Shown: positions 7,141 through 12,443 of the stretch, piece after piece
How the letters are laid out: every line of letters starts with the position of its first letter
How positions within the stretch are numbered: position 1 is the stretch's first letter
NCBI GenBank assembly: GCA_945937975.1
Contig: CAMEUD010000028.1
Coordinates: forward strand, 1 to 12,443
Length of the DNA: 12,443 bases
Direction of reading: 5' to 3'
From: an uncultured Clostridia bacterium
Lineage (GTDB): Bacteria; Bacillota; Clostridia; Christensenellales; UBA1242
Made by a program: the position numbers and the translations under genes
The notes under the pieces: generated by a model
The model's input: only the letters and a program-made list of their open reading frames with translations
The model's database searches: none
Told to the model about the DNA's origin: nothing

Positions 7141-7375
7141 ATACTCCTTTTTGCCTTTTGGTGTCTTTTCGTAGCAAAATTTTCGTATAAGTCAATGGAA
7201 CAAAATATTGTTTTAGATTTTATGGCTATGAGTTTAAGTACTCATAGTCTTTTTTGTATTTAAAAACAATATTTTCTTCTTTGTCATTGACTTATACATT
7301 ACAAAACTAAGTTGTTTTAATTTTAAGTCAAATTTTACTCCTTAGCCACTTTTGCCAAAAGGCAAAAAGGAGTAT
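7141..7375. repeat. Four-tier nested palindrome upstream of the sigma-like gene
   Basis: Four perfect inverted repeats nest about one centre: 21 bp (7141-7161 with 7355-7375), 13 bp GTATAAGTCAATG (7185-7197 with 7285-7297), 13 bp AAAATATTGTTTT (7202-7214 with 7263-7275) and 8 bp CTATGAGT (7226-7233 with 7240-7247). The outer right arm contains the AAGGAG ribosome binding site (7367-7372) of the downstream gene. A transcript starting before 7141 could therefore hide that site. As single-stranded DNA the region would fold into one long hairpin, as single-strand origins of rolling-circle replicons do. Confidence 0.85.
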
Positions 7376-7381
7376 TTAATT

Positions 7382-7990
7382 ATGAGAAAATTTGTAAATG
7401 AAAAAATTGATTTAGGAGATAATGTAGTTATCACAAAAGAAAATGTTAAAACATTAGGAGAAAAAATTTCACTTTGTGCTACTAAAAACGCAAGAAGATT
7501 TGCATTTGGACAAATAGACAATCTATATGCAAAATTACAACACGACATATTTTACAAGAATAGTTTTTCAGATGGCTATGATATAGCACAAGAAGCAATT
7601 TGCTTTCTATGTAATTACATAGGACAAAAATTAGGAGAAGTATGTGTTCCAACCATACATAAAAATTTAGATTGTATTAGACTTGCTTGCTATAAACACA
7701 TTTATACCTATCTTAGAAAAGAAAGAAAAGTTATGGAGCAAGAAGATATTGACACTTGCATAATTAAAGTTGATAGTGATTGCTTACAAACGCCAGAAGA
7801 CTATATTAGAGTTAAAAAGATAATTCAAAAATTGAATTTGACAAAACAAGAATTAGAAGTTTTGAATTGTTTATACAATCAAATGACTTATACAAACATT
7901 TCGGAACTTTTACATATTGATAGAAAAACTATTTCAAGAAGAAAGAAAAAGATACAAGAAAAATATTGTTTAGCTTTTCAAATTGCCTAA
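7382..7990 (+). CDS. Sigma-70-like / helix-turn-helix DNA-binding protein
   Basis: The 202-residue protein has a region-2-like helical part (about 44-115, with DGYDIAQEAICFL and YTYLRKERK) and a C-terminal region-4 helix-turn-helix (about 154-195: LTKQELEVLNCL, ISELLHIDRKTISRRKKK). This is the layout of small sigma-like regulators found on Bacillota mobile elements. It could guide RNA polymerase or act as an activator of the element's genes. The frame extends to a TTG at 7352, but ATG 7382 is chosen because AAGGAG (7367-7372) lies nine bases before it. The ribosome binding site falls in the outer arm of the nested palindrome, and a clear terminator follows the stop. No convincing promoter was found directly upstream. 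Confidence 0.7.
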   Translation: MRKFVNEKIDLGDNVVITKENVKTLGEKISLCATKNARRFAFGQIDNLYAKLQHDIFYKNSFSDGYDIAQEAICFLCNYIGQKLGEVCVPTIHKNLDCIRLACYKHIYTYLRKERKVMEQEDIDTCIIKVDSDCLQTPEDYIRVKKIIQKLNLTKQELEVLNCLYNQMTYTNISELLHIDRKTISRRKKKIQEKYCLAFQIA

Positions 7991-7998
7991 CTTCAAAG

Positions 7999-8035
7999 TC
8001 CATATCTCACATAAAAGATATGGATTTTTTTTTTT
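7999..8035 (+). terminator. Terminator of the sigma-like gene
   Basis: A 9-base-pair stem, TCCATATCT (7999-8007) with AGATATGGA (8016-8024), is followed by eleven T residues (8025-8035), eight bases after the stop codon. A textbook intrinsic terminator. Confidence 0.9.
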
Positions 8036-8224
8036 GTAGATATGAAAAATTTTCAATTTTTACCTAAACTTTTACCCATTTTCGTGGCTATATAATGTAG
8101 AGGTATTTTACAAATGTTACAAACTTGATACATAAAATTTATAAAAATAATACATTAACGAGATAACAAATATTTTACCTATTTCCAATTTCAAAAAAAA
8201 TCACAAAATTTGGACTATACATTA

Positions 8225-8311
8225 GTTGTTAAAAGTTGTAGAAAAGTTGTTATTTGTTTGGGTAAAGTTTGGGTAAAGTTGCTTTTTGTTGGGGAAAAGT
8301 TGGTATTAGTT
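8225..8311 (+). repeat. Nine helically phased GTT motifs (iteron-like array)
   Basis: GTT begins at 8225, 8235, 8246, 8256, 8267, 8278, 8288, 8299 and 8309: spacings of 10, 11, 10, 11, 11, 10, 11 and 10, averaging 10.5 bases. Five sites read AAAGTT. The blocks 8232-8263 and 8264-8295 are a tandem 32-base repeat with 24 of 32 positions identical. All sites would face the same side of the helix, as expected for cooperative protein binding. Confidence 0.75.
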
Positions 8312-8313
8312 TC

Positions 8314-8342
8314 TGGTAATGCTAAAAAAATTTAGATATACT
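8314..8342 (+). promoter_or_regulatory. Candidate rep operon promoter with poor -35
   Basis: TATACT (8337-8342) is a good -10 box, with only TGGTAA (8314-8319) at the 17-base spacing. The phased array ends immediately upstream. A weak -35 beside an array of protein sites suggests an activated promoter, which is inference. Transcripts would carry a leader of about 270 bases before the 44-codon ORF. Confidence 0.4.
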
Positions 8343-8504
8343 TTTAAGCGTAAAGTGTCAAGTGAAATCAAAAATTAGTCAATAAGATGTCATTAAGCTA
8401 GCAAATGATATCATTATAAATTTTGAAATTATGTGATACCTTTACAATGAATTAAAAATTGACAACGCAAAAATGACAAGCCGAGATGTGTAAGTTTTAG
8501 GTTT

Positions 8505-8526
8505 ACTCTTAGCCAAAATTAAGAGT
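8505..8526 (+). other. Leader hairpin
   Basis: ACTCTTA (8505-8511) pairs perfectly with TAAGAGT (8520-8526). It lies 20 bases before the terminator-like hairpin and could take part in an alternative fold. Confidence 0.4.
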
Positions 8527-8546
8527 CAGTGGTTGCATTTTATGGG

Positions 8547-8580
8547 CGTAGAAAAACTATAAGATTTTCTATGTCTTTTT
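8547..8580 (+). terminator. Attenuator-like hairpin in the rep leader
   Basis: CGTAGAAAA (8547-8555) pairs with TTTTCTATG (8565-8573), including one G-T pair, followed by TCTTTTT (8574-8580). It stands 21 bases before the ribosome binding site of the 44-codon ORF. Its position suits premature termination that limits rep expression. Confidence 0.5.
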
Positions 8581-8616
8581 AATTCCAAAATTTTATAAAT
8601 AAGGAGTTAAAAAATT

Positions 8617-8751
8617 ATGCAAACATTAAAAATTGAATTTAAAAATGAAATAGATTTATCTATTTTAGACAATGACTTTTTTGTCGCTATTTTAAACAAC
8701 ATTTTAACCTTCAATAAAAAGGAGGTTAACAATGAATTATCCAAAAATTAA
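8617..8751 (+). CDS. Small ORF (44 codons) overlapping rep
   Basis: ATG at 8617 follows AAGGAG (8601-8606) at 10 bases. It encodes MQTLKIEFKNEIDLSILDND and on to a TAA at 8749-8751, an acidic to neutral peptide without a membrane segment or known motif. Its last 20 bases overlap the start of the Rep gene in another frame, and its codons contain the Rep ribosome binding site (8716-8725). Translating it would open or clear that site, so it may act by translational coupling. Function unknown. Confidence 0.6.
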   Translation: MQTLKIEFKNEIDLSILDNDFFVAILNNILTFNKKEVNNELSKN

Positions 8752-9613
8752 AGTATATTTTGATGGTAGTCATTATATTGGAATACCTCATATCACTCAA
8801 AAATGGAAAAAGAAAAAAGTAGTTATAAAGCAATCAAATACTGAAGAAAGCAAAAAGATTAAAGAAATATATAGAAATTCAAATGGAGAAACAAAGAAAG
8901 AGAAAATCGTAAATACAATAGAAAAAGTCAATGAAGACATACAAGATATTGAAAAATCTACAAAACTTGTAAATGAAACATTAGAAAAAGAAAAGCGAAA
9001 TAAAATTGTTAGACAAACGAGATTAAGTCGAAAAATTGGTTTACAAAATTGGACTCACTTTTGCACTTTTACCTACGATAGCAATAAACTTAACGAGGAA
9101 GAATTTAGAGTTAAATTTTTAAACTGCTTAAGACATTTAGCAAGCAGAAAAGGTTGGAAATATATTGGAGTGTTTGAAAGAAGTCCAGTAAATCAAAGAT
9201 TGCACTTTCATGGAATTTTTGTAATACCTGAAAAAATTGACCTAATAGAAACAAAAGATTATTCAACAAAAACTCATCAAATGCAAATTACACATCAAAA
9301 CACATTCTTTTTAGAAAGGTTTGGAAGAAATGATTTTAAGCCGATTGAAAATAACATAGGAATAAATGAAGCGGTCATGTATATGATGAAATATATTCGT
9401 AAAACTGGCGAAAAAGTTATTTATTCAAAACACTTACAAACATATTTTGTAACAGATATTGAAGAAAATGATGTGGTTTGCACTATTGGGCAAGAAGATA
9501 GAAAAATTTTGCTTTTTGATGATTTTAAATGCTTAGATTTTGAAACTGGCGAAGTATTAGGACAACCGAGCAAAGATAAAGAACTAATAAACACTTTGCC
9601 AAAAGCGTATTAA
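8732..9613 (+). CDS. HUH-type rolling-circle replication initiator (Rep)
   Basis: The 293-residue protein has a lysine-rich helical N-terminal part (about 22-100), then the three HUH endonuclease motifs: motif 1 FCTFTYD (110-116), motif 2 RLHFHGIF with metal-binding H158 and H160, and motif 3 YMMKYIRK (217-224) with Y217 and Y221 as candidate nucleophiles. The YxxKYxxK pattern resembles Rep proteins of microviruses and small rolling-circle replicons. Such enzymes nick one strand at an origin, stay bound to the 5' end through tyrosine, and start rolling-circle copying. The start has a very strong AAAAAGGAGG six bases upstream. It lies between the control region and the recombinase. A relaxase-like role is possible, but no mobilisation partners are seen. 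Confidence 0.85.
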   Translation: MNYPKIKVYFDGSHYIGIPHITQKWKKKKVVIKQSNTEESKKIKEIYRNSNGETKKEKIVNTIEKVNEDIQDIEKSTKLVNETLEKEKRNKIVRQTRLSRKIGLQNWTHFCTFTYDSNKLNEEEFRVKFLNCLRHLASRKGWKYIGVFERSPVNQRLHFHGIFVIPEKIDLIETKDYSTKTHQMQITHQNTFFLERFGRNDFKPIENNIGINEAVMYMMKYIRKTGEKVIYSKHLQTYFVTDIEENDVVCTIGQEDRKILLFDDFKCLDFETGEVLGQPSKDKELINTLPKAY

Positions 9614-9614
9614 A

Positions 9615-9757
9615 TGTCTTTCTCAAGCGAAGTTTAAACGAAAACTCTTTCTTGTCAAGGGTAAAATGTATTGTTTCACAACCCTTGACAATAAAAAAAG
9701 ATTACAAACAAGAAAATATTTATCCCTTTTCGTTTGTTTCGCTTGTGTCGAAAGACA
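9615..9757. repeat. Nested palindrome between rep and recombinase
   Basis: Four inverted repeats nest: TGTCTTTC (9615-9622 with 9750-9757), CAAGCGAA (9624-9631 with 9738-9745), AAACGAAAA (9636-9644 with 9727-9735) and TTGTCAAGGGT (9652-9662 with 9681-9691), the core with an 18-base loop. An A-run rather than a T-run follows the core on the plus strand, so it is not a simple terminator there. It fills nearly all the space between the two genes. Confidence 0.8.
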
Positions 9758-9789
9758 AATAAAAAATTAAATTAAAAGGAGAAAATTAT

Positions 9790-11316
9790 ATGAAAACAGC
9801 AGTAATATATGCTAGATATAGTTCGGATAGTCAAACTGAACAAAGTATTGAAGGTCAACTTAGAGTTTGCAAAGAATATGCCCAAAAGAATGATATTGTT
9901 ATTGTAGATACATATATTGATAGAGCGATGAGTGGAACAAATGACAACAGAGTTGCTTTTCAAAAAATGATTAAAGATAGCAACAATCATCAATTTTCAA
10001 TCGTTCTTGTTTACAAACTAGATAGATTTAGCAGAAACAAATACGAAAGTGTTATTCACAAGAAAACATTAAAAGATAATGGAGTTAGAATTGTATCTTG
10101 TATGGAAAACATACCAGACACACCCGAAGGAACTTTAATGGAAGCATTACTTGAAGGTTTTAACCAATATTTCAGCGAAGAACTAACACAAAAAGTTAAT
10201 CGCGGGCTTAGAGAAAGTTGGCTTAAAGGTAATGCAACTGGTGGGGCTCATGTCTTTGGATATGATATTGTGAACAAAAAATATGTTGTTAATGAATATG
10301 AAAAAGATATTGTGTTAAAATGCTTTAATATGTATTCAAACGGATACCGAGCAAGAGTTATTGCAGAGACTTTAAATGAGCAAGGATATCACAGAATTAA
10401 CGGAAAAAAGTTTGATGAAAAATATGTTTTATTCATTCTTCATAATTCAAGATATACAGGTGTTGTAGAACATCATGGAGTTATATATGACAAGATTTTT
10501 CCAAGAATAATTGATGATATTTTATGGAACAAAGTTAATGCAATAAACGAAGAAAACAAACTTGCACCAAGTCGCAAAAAAGAAATATATGACTATATTT
10601 TATCTGGCAAACTCATTTGTGGTAAATGTAATCACAAAATGTTTGGCGAAAGTGGAACAAGTCATACAAAAGATATACACTATTACTACTCATGTTCTTC
10701 AAAACGCAAAAAGAGATGCAATTGCGATAAAAAATCTATTCAAAAACAACTTTTAGAAGATATAGTTATAAACGCTATTTCAAAACTATTAGGAACAGAA
10801 CAAAACATTGAGTATTTATCTAGTAAAATCTTTGAATGTCATCAAAATCAAATGAAAGACAACACAAATCTAAAATTACTTGAAAAACAAAGAAAAGACA
10901 TCTTTAAATCTAGTCAAAATATGTTAAAAGCCATAGAACAAGGCATTATAACCGATATGACAAAAACAAGATTGCAACAACTTGAGACTGAACTTTCAGA
11001 AATAGATATTGCAATAAACAAAGAGAAACTAAAAGACTATTCCTTGCTTTCAAAAGAAGAAATAGAACACTTTTTGAGAAAACACGTTTTTGAAGATATG
11101 AGTGATATAAAAATACGCAAACTTATAATAAACACTCTCGTTAGACAAATCTATCTATATGAAGATAAAATAGTTATTCTTTTCAACTTCACAACACCAC
11201 CAGACAAACCAAAACTCACACTAGAAGAAAATATACAAACAACCAAGCAGATAACTTCTGCTCTTAATAATCCCCAAAGTTCGTGCATATTACCCCAATC
11301 CGCACCAGAAAAATAA
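9790..11316 (+). CDS. Large serine recombinase (site-specific integrase)
   Basis: The 508-residue protein has an N-terminal resolvase domain (about 3-145) with YARYSS, S11 being the likely nucleophile, and KLDRFSRN (77-83) holding catalytic arginines. A recombinase domain (about 155-265) follows, then a zinc ribbon with C277-x2-C280 and C302/C310 or C312, and a long helical coiled-coil stretch (about 355-435). Length and domain order are normal for the family, which integrates and excises elements at short att sites through a covalent serine link. The start has AAAAGGAG eight bases upstream. The last 35 or so residues (from TTPPDKPK) look unstructured. The extreme 3' end contains ATCCGCACCA, identical to the CCA end of tRNA-Leu. 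The stop codon lies within the terminator stem. Confidence 0.93.
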   Translation: MKTAVIYARYSSDSQTEQSIEGQLRVCKEYAQKNDIVIVDTYIDRAMSGTNDNRVAFQKMIKDSNNHQFSIVLVYKLDRFSRNKYESVIHKKTLKDNGVRIVSCMENIPDTPEGTLMEALLEGFNQYFSEELTQKVNRGLRESWLKGNATGGAHVFGYDIVNKKYVVNEYEKDIVLKCFNMYSNGYRARVIAETLNEQGYHRINGKKFDEKYVLFILHNSRYTGVVEHHGVIYDKIFPRIIDDILWNKVNAINEENKLAPSRKKEIYDYILSGKLICGKCNHKMFGESGTSHTKDIHYYYSCSSKRKKRCNCDKKSIQKQLLEDIVINAISKLLGTEQNIEYLSSKIFECHQNQMKDNTNLKLLEKQRKDIFKSSQNMLKAIEQGIITDMTKTRLQQLETELSEIDIAINKEKLKDYSLLSKEEIEHFLRKHVFEDMSDIKIRKLIINTLVRQIYLYEDKIVILFNFTTPPDKPKLTLEENIQTTKQITSALNNPQSSCILPQSAPEK

Positions 11317-11361
11317 ATAAACCGAACCCAAGGTATTCCCTTGGGTTCGGTTTGTTTATTT
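11311..11361. terminator. Strong terminator closing the recombinase gene
   Basis: Positions 11311-11333 pair with 11339-11361, a 23-base-pair stem with one mismatch and a 5-base loop. T-rich sequence in each arm would serve both strands. Its CGAACCC/GGGTTCG core resembles the tRNA-Leu terminator. Confidence 0.85.
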
Positions 11362-11418
11362 GATAATAATTTGTGCGATAAAAAAATATAAACACATAAA
11401 ATAACTTCTCTTGACAAT

Positions 11419-11447
11419 TTGACTTTTGGTGAATTTTTCTGTATAAA
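11419..11447 (+). promoter_or_regulatory. Near-consensus promoter facing right
   Basis: TTGACT (11419-11424), a 17-base spacer and TATAAA (11442-11447) follow the recombinase terminator. No plus-strand gene begins soon after; the transcript would run antisense through the 103-codon gene toward tRNA-Gln. Confidence 0.5.
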
Positions 11448-11460
11448 ATTTAATTTGCTT

Positions 11461-11772
11461 TTAATTGGTATTTATTTTTGATAAAATTTCTTTTGCCATC
11501 TGTTTAACTTGATAGCCTTTTAACCCTATTTTGTTAGTACTTAATCTATTATTATCCATATCCATTACTTTATTAAGCCAAAACTCATGATATTTTATCG
11601 TTAAATTATAAATTGTAATTCTGCTAGAACTAGTTTTTACTTTTTTCCATGCCAAATGATTTTTATCTATATTACTATAATACGAATATGAAACAAACCA
11701 ACTCGCTCCAATTTGGGTTAAATATCCACCCCCTTCAAATTTAAAATCGTGTTTATTACTATATTTACTCAT
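11461..11772 (-). CDS. Hypothetical protein, 103 residues
   Basis: The start is well supported: GGAGG lies seven bases before ATG at 11772. The protein is basic and soluble, with a glycine/aromatic-rich N-terminal half (EGGGYLTQIGASWFVSYSYY, residues 13-32) and a helical C-terminal end (YQVKQMAKEILSKI). I do not recognise the family. It faces the recombinase and shares no operon with it. It may be a chromosomal gene or accessory cargo. Confidence 0.6.
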   Translation of the reverse strand: MSKYSNKHDFKFEGGGYLTQIGASWFVSYSYYSNIDKNHLAWKKVKTSSSRITIYNLTIKYHEFWLNKVMDMDNNRLSTNKIGLKGYQVKQMAKEILSKINTN

Positions 11773-11943
11773 ATTTCAACCTCCATAATTCTTTTTTATT
11801 ATTGAAATTATCCACATTTATTCTTAATAAATTTTAAACTATATACAACTAGTAAATGTATTAGAATAATAAACAATACTCAACATTACTCCAGTGTTTG
11901 ACTTATTTGATTAATTATAAGATTATCTTTATAAAATTCAATT

Positions 11944-11960
11944 TATACTGTAAGTATAAT
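11944..11960. repeat. Short inverted repeat, operator-like
   Basis: TTATACT and AGTATAA flank GTA as a perfect 7-base-pair dyad in the gene-free stretch between the 103-codon gene and tRNA-Gln. It could be a protein site or chance in AT-rich DNA. I see no other feature in 11773-11976. Confidence 0.3.
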
Positions 11961-11976
11961 AAATTACAATTTTTAC

Positions 11977-12005
11977 TTTACTTGCGAGTAAAAAAATATT
12001 AGAAT
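11977..12005 (+). promoter_or_regulatory. Candidate promoter of tRNA-Gln
   Basis: TTTACT (11977-11982), 17 bases and TAGAAT (12000-12005) lie about 30 bases before the tRNA. The match is moderate. Confidence 0.4.
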
Positions 12006-12033
12006 AACAAAGTAACTATTTCACATAGTGTAA

Positions 12034-12108
12034 TGGGGTATCGCCAAGCGGTAAGGCATTGGACTCTGACTCCAACATCCGTAGGTTCGAATCCTACTAC
12101 CCCAGCCA
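12034..12108 (+). tRNA. tRNA-Gln (anticodon CTG), CCA encoded
   Basis: The acceptor arms TGGGGTA (12034-12040) and TACCCCA (12098-12104) pair, followed by G and CCA (12106-12108). The anticodon stem TTGGA/TCCAA (12059-12063, 12071-12075) holds loop CTCTGAC with anticodon CTG at 12066-12068. The T-arm is GTAGG TTCGAAT CCTAC. The U1-A72 pair is typical of glutamine tRNAs. It reads CAG; a TTG isoacceptor presumably exists elsewhere. Confidence 0.96.
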
Positions 12109-12132
12109 CTAGAAAAAACATATTCCTTTTGA

Positions 12133-12387
12133 TTAGATTTGAAATGATAATTTCAAATCTTCATTTTTTTTGCTCTTAATTTGTAATGGAACACACAAAT
12201 ATATAAATATACTCGCCACTATTGTCGCTATTATAGTAAAATAGTTACCTAGTATAATTGCAGAGCAAATACCTGCAATAAGTCTTAATATTGTCGTAAT
12301 AATAAATGATATATTGTGCTTAAAAATGCATGCAAGAAGTGCATAAATAAGCCAAAATACAATCATTCCTCCCAATATAATAAACAT
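12133..12387 (-). CDS. Small membrane protein, 84 residues
   Basis: ATG at 12387 is preceded by AAAAGGA at a usable distance. Three hydrophobic segments are evident (about residues 2-20, 26-47 and 49-69), ending in a lysine-rich tail (KSKKNEDLK), so it is probably an integral membrane protein with a charged cytoplasmic end. No family or catalytic motif is recognised. Its final codons lie in the stem of the opposing tRNA-Gln terminator, so the genes converge with overlap. Its promoter would lie at or beyond the window edge. Confidence 0.6.
   Translation of the reverse strand: MFIILGGMIVFWLIYALLACIFKHNISFIITTILRLIAGICSAIILGNYFTIIATIVASIFIYLCVPLQIKSKKNEDLKLSFQI
12135..12171 (+). terminator. Terminator after tRNA-Gln
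   Basis: An 11-base-pair perfect stem (12135-12145 with 12150-12160) closes on a GATA loop and is followed by eight T residues (12164-12171). It overlaps the last codons of the minus-strand membrane-protein gene; only the plus strand has the T-tract. Confidence 0.8.
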
Positions 12388-12443
12388 AATGTTTTCCTTT
12401 TAATCATAATCAACTGCATATTCATCTTATTTTTATACATTTT

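Larger units (their letters stand above)
6596..7381. other. Gene-free, hairpin-rich stretch
   Basis: No credible gene lies between the Erm-like start and the sigma-like gene. The two minus-strand open frames here run through hairpins and lack ribosome binding sites. The stretch holds the Erm promoter, a 15-bp hairpin (6792-6851), a very A-rich, G-poor segment (about 6852-7056), a hairpin with a terminator-like core (7057-7125) and a four-tier nested palindrome (7141-7375). Confidence 0.7.
8036..8616 (+). other. Noncoding control or origin region ahead of rep
   Basis: No gene is seen. In order it holds an inverted copy of the GGGTAAA-type motif (about 8061-8077), a lone TATAAT (8091-8096) without a -35, the phased repeat array (8225-8311), a promoter candidate (8314-8342), a dyad (GCTAGC at 8397-8402; palindrome AATGATATCATT at 8404-8415), and two leader hairpins (8505-8526, 8547-8580). 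Repeats plus dyads before a rep gene would suit a replication origin, but no nick site can be assigned. Confidence 0.5.
7057..11361 (+). mobile_element. Putative integrative rolling-circle element; ends not resolved
   Basis: A one-directional module holds a sigma-like regulator, a 44-codon ORF, a HUH Rep and a large serine recombinase, separated by extensive palindromes and closed by a strong terminator. The gene content indicates replication plus integration; no relaxase, coupling ATPase or capsid gene is seen. The drawn ends are the hairpin at 7057 and the terminator at 11361, chosen for convenience. The real left end could lie further left, and the Erm-like gene may be cargo. Confidence 0.5.

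Noticed and set aside
7141..7375. A small inverted-repeat transposon (MITE) bounded by the 21-bp arms
   Set aside because: No target-site duplication is visible at the outer ends, and the inner tiers continue the same palindrome, which terminal repeats alone would not explain.
7352..7381. TTG start for the sigma-like gene
   Set aside because: It lies inside the palindrome arm, before the AAGGAG that clearly serves ATG 7382.
8091..8096. Perfect TATAAT as a promoter
   Set aside because: No -35 box is found at 16-18 bases upstream; likely chance in AT-rich DNA.
8225..8311. CRISPR array
   Set aside because: The repeats are only 3-7 bases at helical spacing, with no spacers of normal length and no cas genes.
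9772..9993. 73-codon minus-strand open frame over the recombinase start
   Set aside because: It is antisense to the conserved catalytic domain and has no ribosome binding site that I can support.
11151..11417. 88-codon minus-strand open frame over the recombinase 3' end
   Set aside because: It is antisense to a well-supported gene and runs through its terminator stem.

Overview
The window is low-GC DNA with Bacillota-style expression signals: strong AGGAGG-type ribosome binding sites, near-consensus sigma-A promoters and U-tract hairpin terminators. It uses the standard code, with TGA as a stop. An mcsA-mcsB-clpC operon and tRNAs with encoded CCA fit an uncultured clostridial or related gut Bacillota lineage. 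The exact taxon cannot be read from the sequence.

Layout. (1) 1-927, minus strand: a calcineurin-like metallophosphoesterase, cut by the window edge, with its own promoter and an inverted repeat in the promoter spacer. (2) 1040-4964, minus strand: the protein quality-control operon mcsA-mcsB-clpC, joined by TAATG stop/start overlaps and driven by a TTGACA/TAAAAT promoter. No ctsR lies in front. McsB has lost several residues that are conserved in arginine kinases, and ClpC lacks a recognisable VGF-type ClpP-docking tripeptide, so this may be a remodelled version of the system. (3) 4987-5164, plus strand: tRNA-Leu(UAG) with promoter and terminator, divergent from the clp operon. (4) 5419-6646, minus strand: an Erm-like rRNA adenine methyltransferase gene whose 3' end runs into the C-terminal remnant of a sugar ABC permease.

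(5) 6596-11361: a block that looks mobile. A noncoding stretch rich in long hairpins leads to a sigma-70-like helix-turn-helix protein. Next come a 580-base noncoding region with helically phased repeats, a promoter candidate and an attenuator-like leader, then a 44-codon ORF overlapping a HUH rolling-circle Rep gene, a second nested palindrome, and a large serine recombinase ending in a strong terminator. The parts suggest a compact integrative rolling-circle replicon: the recombinase would integrate and excise it, Rep would initiate copying, and the sigma-like protein may control expression. The left boundary is not resolved. A 10-base match between the tRNA-Leu CCA end and the recombinase 3' end is a tentative hint to attachment sites.

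(6) 11419-12443: an outward-facing promoter, an unrecognised 103-codon gene, tRNA-Gln(CUG) with terminator, and a small three-helix membrane protein, probably all chromosomal.

The most unusual signals are nine GTT motifs spaced at exactly 10.5 bp on average upstream of the rep leader, a four-tier nested palindrome whose outer arm contains the ribosome binding site of the sigma-like gene, and the apparently degenerate McsB active site.
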